Of a stretch of 64,000 nt of DNA, positions 10,901 through 25,900 are shown piece after piece. Within the stretch, counting starts at the first letter, position 1. Each line of letters opens with the position of its first letter. This DNA comes from Ramlibacter humi (GTDB lineage: Bacteria; Pseudomonadota; Gammaproteobacteria; Burkholderiales; Burkholderiaceae_C). The position numbers and the translations under genes were made by a program. The DNA lies in the NCBI RefSeq assembly GCF_004681975.1, contig NZ_SMLK01000002.1, positions 62,001 to 126,000 on the forward strand, read 5' to 3'. A model generated the notes under the pieces. It saw only the letters and a program-made list of their open reading frames with translations, was not told where the DNA came from and did not search any database.

Positions 10901-13900
10901 CCGACACGACGGCACTGTCGATCGCGTCCAACGTGACGGTGACTGCCGTCAACGATGCGCCAACGCTGACCGCGACGGGTGCGAACCCAACGTTCCAGGA
11001 AGGTGCTGGTACGACGCAAGGAGCGGCCGTCAACGTGTTCAGTGGTGCCTCGGTCTCCACGATCGAGTCTGCACAGTCGATCATTGGCCTGACCTTCACG
11101 GTGTCCGGCCTGGCCGACGCCGCAAACGAAAAGGTGACGGTTGACGGCACGACGTTCGCGCTGACCAATGGCGCGAGCGGAACGACGGCCACGAATGGCA
11201 TGAGCTACTCGGTCAGTGTCGTCAGTGGCGTGGCCACGGTGACGCTGACGAAGGCTGCCGGCGTGTCCACGACGAACGTGGCGGCGCTGGTCAACGGGAT
11301 CCAATACCAGAACACGAGCGTGAATGACCCGACGGCGGGCACGCGCACGTTCACGCTGACGTCCGTCCAGGACTCGGGCGGCATTGCGAACAGTGGTGCG
11401 GACACGACGGCGCTGTCCATCGCCTCCAACGTGACGGTGACCGCCGTCAACGATGCCCCGACGCTGACCGCGACGGGGGCGAACCCGGCGTTCCAGGAGG
11501 GAGCGGGCACGACCCAGGGCGTTGCGGTGACGGTGTTCAGCGGCGCCTCGGTCTCGGCGATCGAGTCTGCACAGTCGATCATCGGGCTGACTTTCACGGT
11601 ATCCGGTCTGGCCGATGCCGCGAATGAAAAGGTGACGGTCGACGGCACGACGTTCTCGCTGACCAACGGCGCAACGGGCACGACTGCGGCGAACGGCATG
11701 ACCTACACGGTCAGCGTGACAGGCTCCACCGCGACGGTGACCCTGATCAAGGCGGCCGGAGTCTCGACAGCCAACATCGCGGGGCTGGTCAACGCGATCC
11801 AGTACCAGAACACGAGTGTGAACGACCCGACCGCGGGCACGCGCACGTTCACGCTGACGTCCATTCAGGACTCGGGCGGCATCGCGAACAGCGGTGCAGA
11901 CACGACGGCGTTGTCCATCGCCTCCAACGTGACGGTGATCGCCGTCAACGATGCCCCGACGCTGACCGCGACGGGGGCGAACCCGGCGTTCCAGGAAGGG
12001 GCGGGCACGACCCAGGGCGCTGCGGTGACGGTATTCAGCGGCGCCTCGGTCTCGGCGATCGAAGCGGCGCAGTCCATCATCGGGCTGACTTTCACGGTAT
12101 CCGGCCTGGCCGACGCGGCCAACGAGAAGGTGACCGTCGACGGCACCACGTTCTCGCTGACCAACTCGACGACCGGCACGACGGCGACGAACGGCATGAC
12201 CTACACGGTCAGCGTGACGGGTTCTACCGCGACGGTGACGCTGACGAAGGCGGCCGGCGTTTCGATGGCCAACGTGCAGACGCTGGTCAACGGCATCCAA
12301 TACCAGAACACGAGCGTGAACGACCCGACGGCGGGCACGCGCACGTTCACCCTCACACAGGTCAAGGACAGTGGTGGCGTCGCCAACGGCGGCGCCGATA
12401 CGACGGCACTGTCGATCGGCTCGAACGTCACGGTGACGCCGGTGAACGACGCGCCGACGCTGACCGCGACGGGGGTGGATCCGACGTTCACCGAAGGCGC
12501 CGGCCCGGCGCAGGGCGCGGCGGTGACGGTGTTCAGCGGCGCCTCGGTCTCCGCGATCGAGGCAGCGCAGTCGATCATCGGCCTGAAGTTCACGGTGTCC
12601 GGCCTCGCCGATGCGGCCAACGAGAGGGTGACCGTCGACGGTACGGCTTTCTCGCTGACCAATGGCGCGACCGGCACCACTGCCACGAACGGCATGACCT
12701 ACACGGTCACCGTGACCGGTTCCACGGCCACGGTGACGCTGACGAAGGCGGCTGGCGTTTCGACGGCCAACGTGCAAACGCTGGTCAACGGCATCCAGTA
12801 CCAGAACACCAACGTCGACAACCCGACTGCGGGCAGCCGCGTGTTCACGCTGGCATCGATCCAGGACAGCGGCGGCATCGCCAACAGCGGCGCGGACACC
12901 CAGGCGCTGTCCATCGCCTCCACCGTCACCGTCATCCCCGTCAACGACGCGCCCACCATCGCCGGCGTCGATGGCGGCACCTACATCGACACGGCGGCCG
13001 ACGACATGTTCACGGCCCACTCCGGCACGCTGGTGGGCGCCGACGTGGACAGCAGCTCGCTGACCTACGGCATCCAGGGCGGCACGGACAACGGCACCAC
13101 GGTCACCTACGCGGGCGCCTACGGCACGCTGGTGGTCACCAAGGCCTCAGGCGCCTGGACCTACACGCCGAACGATGCCGCCATCGAAGCGCGCAAGACC
13201 AATGCGTCCGACGTGTTCACGGTGACCGTGAGCGACGGCGCGCTCACCGGCACCTCGTCGCTGACGGTCAACATCACCGGCACCAACGACACGCCTGGCA
13301 TCAGCGTCAGCGTGCCCACGGCCACGCTGACCGACACCGCGGCGAACGACCTCTTCACCGACATCACGGGCACCGTGAGCGGCGCGGACCGCGACAACCC
13401 GGAGACGCTGACCTACTCGCTGGTCGGCGCCACGGCCGACGCGCAAGTCGTCAACAGCGTGGCTTACACGCACAAGGTGGTCGACACCTACGGAACGCTG
13501 TGGTTCAACAGCTCCACGCTGGCCTACCGCTTCGTGGCCGACGCCGCGGCGATCAACGCGCTGGGCAGCAACCCGCCCGCCTCGCAGTTCACGTTCCGGG
13601 TCACCGACGGCTCGCTCGCCACGGCCGATGCCACCTTCACGGTGAACATCACTGCCGCCGACGACACGCCCACGGTGGCTGCGGTCGCGGCGGGCACCTA
13701 TGTCGACACGGCGGCCGACGACACGTTCGCCGTGCGCGGCGGCGTACTGGCCGGCACCGACGCCGAAAGCGGCACGCTGGAGTACGGCGTCGCCGGCGGC
13801 ACGGACGACGGCACCACGGTCACGCTGGTGGGCGCCTACGGCACCCTGGTGGTGACCAAGGCCAGCGGGGTCTGGGTCTACACGCCCAACGACACCGCGA

Positions 13901-16900
13901 TCGAAGCCGTCAAGGGCCCGGCCACGGACGTCTTCACGGTCACGGTCAGCGACGGCAACAGCAGCTCGAGCAATTCGCTGACGGTGAACATCGCGGGCGC
14001 GAACGACACGCCCACGGTCAGCGCCAGCACGACCACGGCCACGCTGAACGACACGGCCGCGGACGACTCCTTCAGCGCGGTGACGGGCACGCTGAGCGGC
14101 TCCGACCGCGACAGCCCCGAGACGCTGACCTACTCGGTGGACGGCGCGGTGGCCGATGCGCAGAGCATCGGCGGCGTGCCTTACACGCACCGGGTGGACA
14201 ACCCGTACGGCACGCTCTGGTTCAACGACACCACGCTGGACTACGTGTTCGTCCCGGACTCGGCGGCCATCAACGCGCTGGCGGCCAACGCGCCCAACCA
14301 GGTGTTCACGTTCCGCGTGACCGACGGCACGGTGGATGCCACCGACACGCTGACGATCAGCATCACCGGCACCAACGACACGCCGCTGGCCGCCAACGAC
14401 ACCGTCGGCACCGTGGCGGACACCCCCGTGGTGGTCAACGTGCTGGCCAACGACTCGGATGCCGAGACCAGCCTGGCGATCACGCAGGTCAATGGGCAGA
14501 ACCTCGCGGTCGGCGGCACGATCAACGTGTCGCACGGCACGGTCACCCGCAATGCCGACGGCACGCTGACCTTCGCGCCGACCTTCGGCTACAGCGGCAC
14601 CACGACGTTCAGCTACAGCGTCACGGACGGCACCGGCGGCAACGCCACGGCCACGGTGACGGTGGTGGTGGCGGACGACATTACCGCGCCGGTGGTGGGC
14701 GCCAGTCAGGACTACAGCTACGCCGAGAACCAGTCGGCCGGCGCCACGCTGGCCACCGTCACGGCCACCGACAACCGCGCGGTCACCGGCTTCCGCTTCT
14801 CCAACGGCGGCCCGGTCAGCGACGACGGCTACTTCCGCATCGACGCCGCCGGCCACATCTCGCTGACGACGGCGGGCGCCGCGGTGTTCTCCGCGGCCAA
14901 CGACTTCGAGACGCTGCCCAACGCCTTCAGCCTGCAGGTGCAGGCGGGCGACGCGGCCGGCAACTGGTCCGCTTCGGCCACGGTGGTGCTGCACGTCACC
15001 GACGTGGACGACACAGCCCCGGTGGTCGACCCCGGCCAGAGCTTCAGCTACGCCGAGAATCGCAGCGCCGGCCAGGTGGTGGGCACCGCCGCCGCCACCG
15101 ACGCGGTGGGCGTCACCGGCTGGCGCTTCGCGGCCAACAACAGCACGACCAGCGCGGACGGCTACTACCAGATCGCCGCCAACGGCCAGATCACGCTCAC
15201 GGCACTGGGCGCCGCCGCCGGTGCGGCGACGAACGACTACGAGATCGCGCCCAACAGCTTCAGCTACGCGCTGCAGGCGCGCGACGCGGCGGGCAACTGG
15301 TCGGACAGCGTGAACGTGACGCTGAACGTCACGAACCTGAACGACAACGCGCCGGCCGGTTCCGGCACGGCCATCACGACTGCCGAGGACACGCCCAGGA
15401 CCGGCACGCTGCCGGCGGCGACCGACGCCGACGGCGACCCGCTGACCTACGGCCTGGGCACTCCCGCCGCGCACGGCACGGTGACGGTCAACCCGGACGG
15501 CACGTACACGTACACGCCGAACGCCGACTACAACGGCCCGGACACCTTCACCTACACGGTGAGCGACGGCACGTTCACCAGCACCTACACGGTGACGGTG
15601 GGCGTGACGTCGGTGAACGACGCGCCGGTGGGCAGCGACATCAGCATCACGACGGACGAGGACACACCTTTCAGCGGCAACCTGCCCGCGGCCACCGACG
15701 TGGACGGCGATATCCTGACGTACGGCGTGGGCACAAACCCCTCGCACGGCGTGGTGACGCTCGATCCCACGACGCGCGCGTACACCTACACGCCCGACGC
15801 CAACTTCCACGGCAGCGACAGCTTCACCTACACGGTGAGCGACGGCACCGTCACCCGCAGCTACACGGTCACGGTCGGCGTGACGTCGGTGAACGACCTG
15901 CCTGTGGTGTCGAGCGGCACGATCACGGTCGACGAGGAAAGCACGGGCACCAGCCTGGGCCTGTCCGCGCCGACGGATGCCGATGGCGACACGCTGGTGA
16001 TCACGGTCACCGGCCTGCCCACGGCCGGCACCGTCAAGCGACCCGACGGGACGGTGGTCACCAACGGCATGACGCTGACGGCCGGCCAGCTGCAGGGCCT
16101 GGTGTACGACGCCCCGGCCGAGCAATCGGGCACGGGCAGCTTCGGCTTCACCTACACGGTCTTCGACGGCACGGCGACGGTCGCCGGCTCGGTGGCGATC
16201 ACGGTCAACCCGGTGAACGACGCGCCGGTGGGCGCGGACGGCACGGGCGCGACCGACGAAGACACGCCGCTGAACGGCACGCTGCCGGTGGCCATGGACG
16301 TGGACAGCCCGACGCTGACGTACGCGCTGGGCACCGGCGCCGGCCACGGCACCGTCACGGTCAACCCGGACGGCACGTACACCTACACGCCCGCGGCGGA
16401 CTACCACGGCTCCGACAGCTTCACCTACACGGTGACCGACGGTTCCATCGTCCGGACCTACACGGTGACGCTCACGATCGCTTCGGTGAACGACGCGCCG
16501 GTGGTGTCCAGCGGTTCCATCACGGTCGCCGAAGAAAGCGCGGGCACCCTGTTCAACCTGGCGGCGCCGACCGACGCGGACAACGACGCGCTGGTCATCA
16601 CGGTCACGGGCGTGCCCGCGGCCGGCACCGTGAAGCGCTCCGACGGCACCTTGGTCACCAACGGCACGGTCCTGACGATCGCGCAGCTGCAAGGCCTGCA
16701 GTACGACGCCCCTGCCGACCAGACGGGCACGGGCCACTACGCCTTCACCTACAGCGTCTTCGACGGCACGGCCACGGTCAGCGGCTCGGTGGCCATCACG
16801 GTGACGCCGGTGAACGACGCACCGGTGGCCTCGGATGCCAGCGCCACCACGGCCGAAGACACGCCGCTGAGCGGTAGCCTGCCGGCCGCCACGGACCCGG

Positions 16901-19900
16901 ACGGCCCGTCGCTGACGTACAGCCTGGGCGCGAACGCCGCGCACGGCAACGTGGTGGTGAACGCCGACGGCACCTACGTCTACACGCCTGCGGCCGACTA
17001 CAACGGCACCGACAGCTTCACGTACACGGTGAGCGACGGCGCGCTGTCGAACACCTACACGGTCAGCCTTACGGTGCTGCCGGTGAACGATGCCCCGGTG
17101 GCATCCAACACCACGGCCACGACGGCCGAGGACACGCCGCTGAGCAGCACGCTGCCGGCCGCCACCGACGTGGACGGCGATACCGTGACGTACGGCCTGG
17201 GCACCGGCGCCAACCACGGCACGGTGGTGGTGAACGCCGACGGCACGTACACGTACACGCCCGCGGCCAACTACAACGGGCCCGACAGCTTCACCTACAC
17301 CGTGACCGACGGCACGGTGACGATGGCCTATACGGTCTCGCTGACCGTCACACCGGTGAACGACGCGCCGGTGGGTTCGGGCACGAGCATCACGACTGAC
17401 GAGGACACGCCGTTCGCCGGCACGCTGCCGGTGGCGACCGATGCCGACGGCGACGCGCTGACCTACAACCTGGGCTCCGCCGCCTCGCACGGCAGTGTGG
17501 TGGTGAACGCGGACGGCACGTACACGTACTCGCCGGCCGCGGACTACCACGGCAGCGACAGCTTCACGTACACGGTGAGCGACGGCACGCTGTCGAACAC
17601 GTACACGGTGTCGGTGAACGTCACGTCGGTGAACGACGCGCCGGTGGTGGACAGCAAGTCCATCGCGGTCGATGAGGAAAGCACCGGCACGCAGTTCAGC
17701 CTGTCAGCTCCCACGGACGTGGACGGCGACACGCTGGTCATCACGGTGACGGGCATTCCCGCGGTTGGCCAGGTCAAGCGCGCCGACGGCACGGTGATCA
17801 CCAACGGCACGGTGCTGACGATCGCGCAACTGCAAGGCCTGGTCTATGACGCACCGACCGAACTGGCGAGCGCGACCAACTACACCTTCACCTACGACGT
17901 CTACGACGGCACGACGACCACCACCGGCACGGTGACGATCGCGGTGAATCCGGTGAACGATGCGCCGACGGGTGCCGACGCGAACGTCACGGTGGCCGAA
18001 GATGGGACGCTGAACGGAGCGCTCACGACTGCGGCCGACGTGGACACGCTCACGGCCAGCCTGAGCTACGTGCTGGGCACGGGCCCCATGCACGGTTCGC
18101 TGGCTTTCAACGCGGACGGCACGTACACGTACAAGCCGACCGCCGACTACAACGGCGCCGACAGCTTCACGTACACCGTCTCCGACGGTTCGCTGACGAG
18201 CGCGACGTACACGGTGTCGATCACCGTCAACCCGGTGAACGACGCGCCGACGGCCTCGAACGACACGGTCTCGACGAACGAAGACACGGTCTACAGCGGA
18301 ACGCTGCCGACCGCTACGGACATTGATTCTCCTGCGGCGAGCTTGACGTACAGCCTGGGCACCAACGCCAACCACGGCGCAGTGGTGGTGAATGCCGACG
18401 GCACATACACGTACACGCCTGCGGCCAACTACAACGGGGCCGACAGTTTCACGTACACCGTCAGCGACGGTTCGCTGAGCAACACGTACACGGTGTCGAT
18501 CACCATCAACGCGGTGAACGACGCCCCGACGGGCGCGAACGTCAGCATCAGCACGAACGAAGACACGGCGTACAGCGGTGCATTGACGACTGCGGCTGAT
18601 ATCGACAGCCCGGCCGCCAGCCTGAGCTACGTCCAGGGGACCGGGCCGGCACACGGGTCGCTCGCGTTCAACGCTGACGGCACGTACACCTACACGCCTG
18701 CGGTCGACTACAACGGCGCCGACAGCTTCACCTACACGGTGAGCGATGGCACGGACAGCAGCGCCGTCTACACCGTGTCGATCAACGTCACGCCGGTGAA
18801 CGACGCGCCGGTGGTGGACAGCAAGTCCATCACCGTGGCCGAGGAAAGCACCGGCACGCTGTTCAATCTGGCCGCTCCTACGGACGTGGAGAACGACACG
18901 CTGGTCATCACGGTGACGGGCGTTCCGCTGGCCGGCACGGTCAAGCGTGCGGACGGCACGGTGATCACCAACGGCACGGTGCTGACGATCTCCCAGCTGC
19001 AGGGCCTGGTTTACGACGCGCCCGCCGACCAGCTGGGCACGGGCAGCTACAGCTTCACCTACGACGTCTTCGACGGCCACGCCACCACCAGCGGTTCGGT
19101 GGCCATCACCGTCACGCCGGTGAACGACGCGCCGGTGGGCGCCAACGTCACGACGTCCACCGCCGAGGACACGCCGCTGGCCGGTCAGTTCACCGCGACC
19201 GACGTCGACGGCCCTTCGCTGACCTTCGGCCTGGGCTCGGCCGCGTCGCACGGCACGGCCGTGGTGAACGCCGACGGCACGTACACGTACACGCCGAACG
19301 CCGACTACAACGGCAGCGACAGCTTCACCTACACGGTCACGGACGGCATCGCCACGCGCACCTACACGGTCGTGGTCGCGGTGACGCCGGTGAACGACGC
19401 GCCGGTGGGCGCGAACAGCAGCGTGTCGACCAACGAGGACACACCGGTGGGCGGCACGCTGACGGCGATGGACGTCGATGGCGACACGCTGACGTACAGC
19501 CTGGCGAGCGGTCCTTCGCACGGCACGGTGGTCGTGAACGCCGCCGGCACGTACACGTACACGCCGGCGGCCGACTACAACGGCAGCGACAGCTTCACGT
19601 ACACGGTGACGGACGGTGTGGCGCCGCAGACATACACGGTGTCGATCAACGTGGTGCCGGTGAATGACGCGCCGGTGGCCAGCAACACGAGCATCACGAC
19701 GGCGGAAGACACCGCGTTCAGCGGCAGCCTGCCGGTGGCGACGGACCCGGACGGCCCGTCGCTGACGTACAGCCTGGGGTCGAACGCCACACATGGCAGC
19801 GTGGTGGTGAATGCGGACGGCACGTACACGTACTCGCCGGCCGCCGATTACCACGGCAGCGACAGCTTCACGTACACGGTGAGCGACGGCACGCTGTCGA

Positions 19901-22900
19901 ACACGTACACGGTGTCGGTGAACATCACGTCGGTGAACGATGCGCCTGTCGCGGACTCCAAGACGGTTTCGGTCAACGAAGAAAGCACCGGCAACGCATT
20001 CAGCCTGTCAGCTCCCACGGACATCGACGGCGACACGCTGGTGATCACGGTGACCGGGCTTCCGGCTGCAGGTACGGTCAAGCGGGCTGACGGTGCGGTG
20101 GTCGCGAACGGCACGGTGCTGACGATCGCGCAACTGCAGGGGTTGGTGTACGACGCGCCGGCGGAGATCGCCAGCGGGGGTAACTATCTGTTCACGTACG
20201 ACGTGTACGACGGCACGACGACCACGACGGGCACGGTGACGATCGCCGTGAACCCGGTGAACGATGCCCCGACGGGTGCCGACGTGAACGTCACGGTGGC
20301 TGAGGACGGCACGCTGAACGGAGCGCTCACGACCGCGGCCGACGTGGACACGCCCACGGCCAGCCTGAGCTACGTGCTGGGCACGGGCCCGACGCATGGT
20401 TCGCTGGCGTTCAACGCGGACGGCACGTACACGTACAAGCCGGCAGCAGACTACAACGGCGCCGACAGCTTCACGTACACAGTGAGCGACGGGGCCGCCA
20501 GCAGCGTGACGTACACGGTGTCGATCAACGTGACGCCGGTGAACGACGCGCCGGTGGCCGCGAACGACACGGTCACGACCGACGAAGACACGGCCTACAT
20601 CGGCACGCTGCCCGCGGTTACGGACATCGACAGCCCTGCAGCCAGCTTGACGTACAGCCTGGGCACTAACGCCAGCCACGGCACGGTGGTGGTGAACGCC
20701 GACGGCAGCTACGTCTACACGCCTGCGGCCAACTACAACGGTGCCGACAGTTTCACGTACACGGTGAGCGACGGCTCGGCATCCAACACCTACACCGTGT
20801 CGATCACGGTGGACCCGGTGAACGATGCCCCGACGGGTGCGAACGTGAGCGTCTCGGTCAACGAAGACGCGACGCTGTCGGGCACGCTGCCCGGCACCGA
20901 CGTGGACAACGCGCCGGCCAGCCTGACGTACGGCATGGTCACGAACACCTCGCACGGCACGGTGGTGGTGAACGCCAACGGCACGTACACCTACACGCCG
21001 AACGCCGACTACAACGGAGGCGACAGCTTCACGTACACGGTCTCGGATGGTTCTCTGACGAGCGCGACGTACACGGTGTTGATCACGGTCGACCCGGTGA
21101 ACGACGCCCCGGTGGGCGGCAACAGCAGCACCACGACGGACGAAGACACGCCGGTGAGCGGCACGCTGACGGCGACCGACGTCGACGGCGAAACCCTGAG
21201 CTTCAGCCTGGCCACCGGCGCCTCGCATGGCGCGGTGGTCGTGAACGCCGACGGCACATACACCTACACGCCGGCCGCCAACTACAACGGCACCGACAGC
21301 TTCACGTACATCGTCACCGACGGCACCGCGCCGCAGACCTACACGGTCTCCATCGTCGTGAACCCGGTGAACGATGCGCCCACAGGCGCGAACGTCAGCG
21401 TCAGCACCAACGAGGACACGGTGCTGAACGGCGCGCTGACGACTGCGGCGGACATCGACAGCCCGGCGGCCAGCCTGAGCTACACGCTGGCCAGCGGCAC
21501 GTCCCATGGCACGCTGGTGTTCAACGCCGACGGGACGTACACCTACACCCCGGGGGCGGACTACCACGGTGGCGACAGCTTCACCTACCGCGTGACCGAC
21601 GGCTCGGCCACCAGCGGGTTGTACACCGTGTCGATCACGGTCGCATCGGTGAACGATGCGCCTGTCGCGGACTCCAAGACGGTTTCGGTCAACGAAGAAA
21701 GCACCGGCAACGCATTCAGCCTGTCAGCTCCCACGGACGTGGATGGCGACACGCTGGTCATCACGGTGACGGGCATTCCCGCGGTTGGCCAGGTCAAGCG
21801 TTCGGACGGCACGGTGATCACCAACGGCACGGTGCTGACGATCGCGCAGCTGCAGGGGTTGGTGTACGACGCGCCGGCGGAGATCGCCAGCGCGGGTAAC
21901 TATCTGTTCACCTACGACGTCTACGACGGCACGACAACGACCACCGGCACGGTGACGATCGCGGTGAACCCGGTGAACGACGCGCCGACGGGTGCTGACG
22001 TGAATGTGTCTGTGGCTGAAGACGGCACGCTGAACGGAGCGCTCACGACCGCGGCCGACGTGGACACGCCGGCGGCCAGCCTGAGCTACGTGCTGGGCAC
22101 GGGTCCCACGCACGGTTCGCTGGCGCTCAACGCGGACGGCACATACACGTACAGGCCGGCAGCAGACTACAACGGTGCCGACAGCTTCACATACACCGTC
22201 TTTGACGGCAGCGCCAGCAGCGTGACGTACACGGTGTCGATCAACGTGACGCCGGTGAACGACGCGCCGGTGGCTTCGAACGACGCGGTCACGACCGACG
22301 AAGACACGGCCTACACCGGCACGCTGCCTGCGGTCACGGACATCGACAGCCCGGCAGCCAGCCTGACGTACAGCCTGGGCGCCAACGCCAGCCACGGCAC
22401 GGTGGTGGTGAACGCCGACGGCACGTACACATACACGCCTTCTGCCAACTACAACGGCGCCGACAGCTTCACGTACACCGTCAGCGACGGTTCGCTGAGC
22501 AACACCTACACGATCTCGATCACCATCAACGCGGTGAACGACGCCCCGACGGGCGCGAACGTGAACGTGTCCGTGAACGAAGACGCGACGCTGGCCGGTA
22601 CGCTTCCGGGCACCGACGTGGAAACGCCCGCGTCCGGCCTGACGTACAGCCTGGGCACCGGCACGACGCACGGCACGCTGACGTTCAATGCCGACGGCAC
22701 GTACAGCTATGCTCCGGCCGCCGACTACAACGGCAGCGACAGCTTTACGTACACCGTCTCCGACGGTTCGCTGACGAGCGCGACGTACACGGTGTCGATC
22801 ACCGTCAATCCGGTGAACGACGCGCCGACGGCTTCGAACGACACGGTCTCGACGAACGAAGACACGGCCTACAGCGGAACGCTGCCGACCGCTACGGACA

Positions 22901-25900
22901 TTGACTCGCCTGCGGCGAGCTTGACGTACAGCCTGAGCACCAACGCCAGCCACGGCGCAGTGGTGGTGAACGCCGACGGCACGTACACGTACACGCCTGC
23001 GGCCAACTACAACGGCGCCGACAGCTTCACGTATACCGTCAGCGACGGTTCGCTGAGCAACACGTACACGGTGTCGATCACCGTCAACGCGGTGAACGAC
23101 GCCCCGACGGGCGCGAACGTCAGCGTCAGCACGAACGAAGACACGGCGTACAGCGGCGCTTTGACGACCGCGGCGGACATCGACAGTCCGGCGGCCAGCC
23201 TGAGCTACGTGCTGGGCACCGGCCCGGCGCACGGCACCCTGACGTTCAACGCTGACGGCACGTACATCTACACGCCGGGGGCCGACTACAACGGCGCCGA
23301 CAGCTTCACCTACACGGTGAGCGATGGCACGGACAGCAGCGCCGCTGTCTACACCGTGTCGATCAACGTCACGCCGGTGAACGACGCGCCGGTGGCGGAC
23401 ACCAAGACGGTTTCGATCAACGAAGAGAGCACCGGCAATGCATTCGGCTTGAATGCACCGACGGACGTGGACGGCGACACGCTCGTGATCACGGTGACGG
23501 GCATTCCCTCGGCGGGCACGGTCAAGCGCGCCGACGGCACGGTGATCACCAACGGCACGGTGCTGACGATCGCGCAACTGCAAGGCCTGGTCTACGATGC
23601 GCCGACCGAACTGGCGAGCGCGACCAACTACACCTTCACCTACGACGTCTACGACGGCACGACGACCACGACCGGCACGGTGACGATTGCCGTGAACCCG
23701 GTGAACGATGCCCCGACGGGCGCCGACGTGAATGTGTCGGTGGCCGAGGACGGAACGCTGAACGGAGCGCTCACGACCGCCGCTGACGTGGATACGCCGG
23801 TGGCCAGCCTGAGCTACGTGCTGGGCACGGGTCCCACGCACGGTTCGCTGGCGTTCAACACGGACGGCACGTACACGTACAAGCCGGCCGCCGACTACAA
23901 CGGCGCCGACAGCTTCACGTACACCGTCTTCGATGGCAGCGCGAGCAGCGTGACGTACACGGTGTCGATCAATGTGACGCCGGTGAACGACGCGCCGGTG
24001 GCTTCGAACGACGCGGTCACGACCGACGAAGACACGGCTTACACCGGCACGCTGCCGGCGGTCACGGACGTTGACAGCCCGGCAGCCAGCCTGACGTACA
24101 GCCTGGCGACGAATGCCGGCCATGGCACGGTGGTGGTGAACGCCGACGGCACGTACACATACACGCCTGCGGCCAACTACAACGGCGCGGACAGCTTCAC
24201 GTACACCGTCTCCGACGGCTCGGCGTCGAACACCTACACCGTGTCGATCACGGTGGATCCGGTGAACGATGCCCCGACGGGCGCGAACGTGAACGTTTCG
24301 GTCAACGAGGACACGACGCTGACCGGCTCGCTGCCCGGCACGGACATCGATACGCCAACGGCGAACCTGACGTACAGCCTGGGCACCGGGCCCGCGCACG
24401 GCACGCTGACGCTCAATGCCGACGGCACGTACAGCTACGCTCCGGCGGCCGACTACAACGGCAGCGACAGCTTCACCTACACAGTGAGCGACGGCACGCT
24501 GTCCAGCGCGACCTATACCGTCAACATCACGGTGGACCCGGTGAACGACGCGCCGGTGGTGGTGCCCAAGGCCGTCACGGTGGCCGAGGAAAGCACCGGC
24601 AACCTGTTCGGCCTGGCGGCGCCGGTCGATGTGGACGGCGACACCCTGGTCATCACGGTGACGGGCGTTCCGCTGGCCGGCACGGTCAAGCGTTCGGACG
24701 GCACGGTGATCACCAATGGCACGGTGCTGACGATCTCCCAGCTGCAGGGCCTGGTTTACGACGCGCCCGCGGACCAGCTGGGCACGGGCAGCTACAGCTT
24801 CACCTACGACGTCTTCGACGGCCACGCCACCACCAGCGGTTCGGTGGCCATCACCGTCACGCCGGTGAACGATGCGCCGGTGGCGGCGGACGGCTCCGCC
24901 ACCACCGCGGAAGACACCCCGCTGACGGGTACGCTGCCGACCGCCACGGACGTGGACGGCGATACGGTGACCTATGCGCTGGGCGGCAACGCAAGCCACG
25001 GCACGGTCACGGTCACCTCCACGGGCGGCTACACCTATACGCCGAACGCCAACTACAACGGTGCGGACAGCTTCACCTACACGGTGAGCGACGGCTTGAT
25101 CACCCGCACGTACACCATCTCGCTGACGGTGACGCCGGTGAACGACGCCCCGGTGGGCGCGAACAGCAGCGTGTCGACGAACGAGGACACGCCGGTGGGC
25201 GGCACGCTGACGGCGACGGACGTCGACGGCGACACGCTGACGTACAGCCTGGCGAGCGGTCCTTCGCACGGCACGGTGGTGGTCAACGCCGACGGCACGT
25301 ATACATACACGCCGGCGGCTGACTACAACGGCAGCGACAGCTTCACGTACACGGTGACGGACGGTGTGGCGCCGCAGACGTACACGGTGTCGATCAACGT
25401 GGCGCCGGTGAACGACGCGCCGGTGGCCAGCAACACCAGCATCACGACGGCGGAAGACACCACGTTCAGCGGCAACCTGCCGGTGGCGACCGACCCGGAT
25501 GGCCCTTCGCTGACGTACAGCCTGGGCTCCGCCGCTTCGCACGGCAGCGTAGTGGTGAACGCGGACGGCACGTACACGTACTCGCCGGCTGCCGACTACC
25601 ACGGCAGCGACAGCTTCACGTACACGGTGAGCGACGGCACGCTGTCGAACACGTACACGGTGTCGGTGAACGTCACGTCGGTGAACGACGCGCCGGTGGT
25701 GGACAGCAAGTCCATCGCGGTCGATGAGGAGAGCACCGGCACGCAGTTCAGCCTGTCAGCTCCCACGGACGTGGACGGCGACACGCTGGTCATCACGGTG
25801 ACGGGCATTCCCGCGGTTGGCCAGGTCAAGCGGGCCGACGGCACGGTGATCACCAACGGCACGGTGCTGACGATCGCGCAGCTGCAGGGCTTGGTGTACG

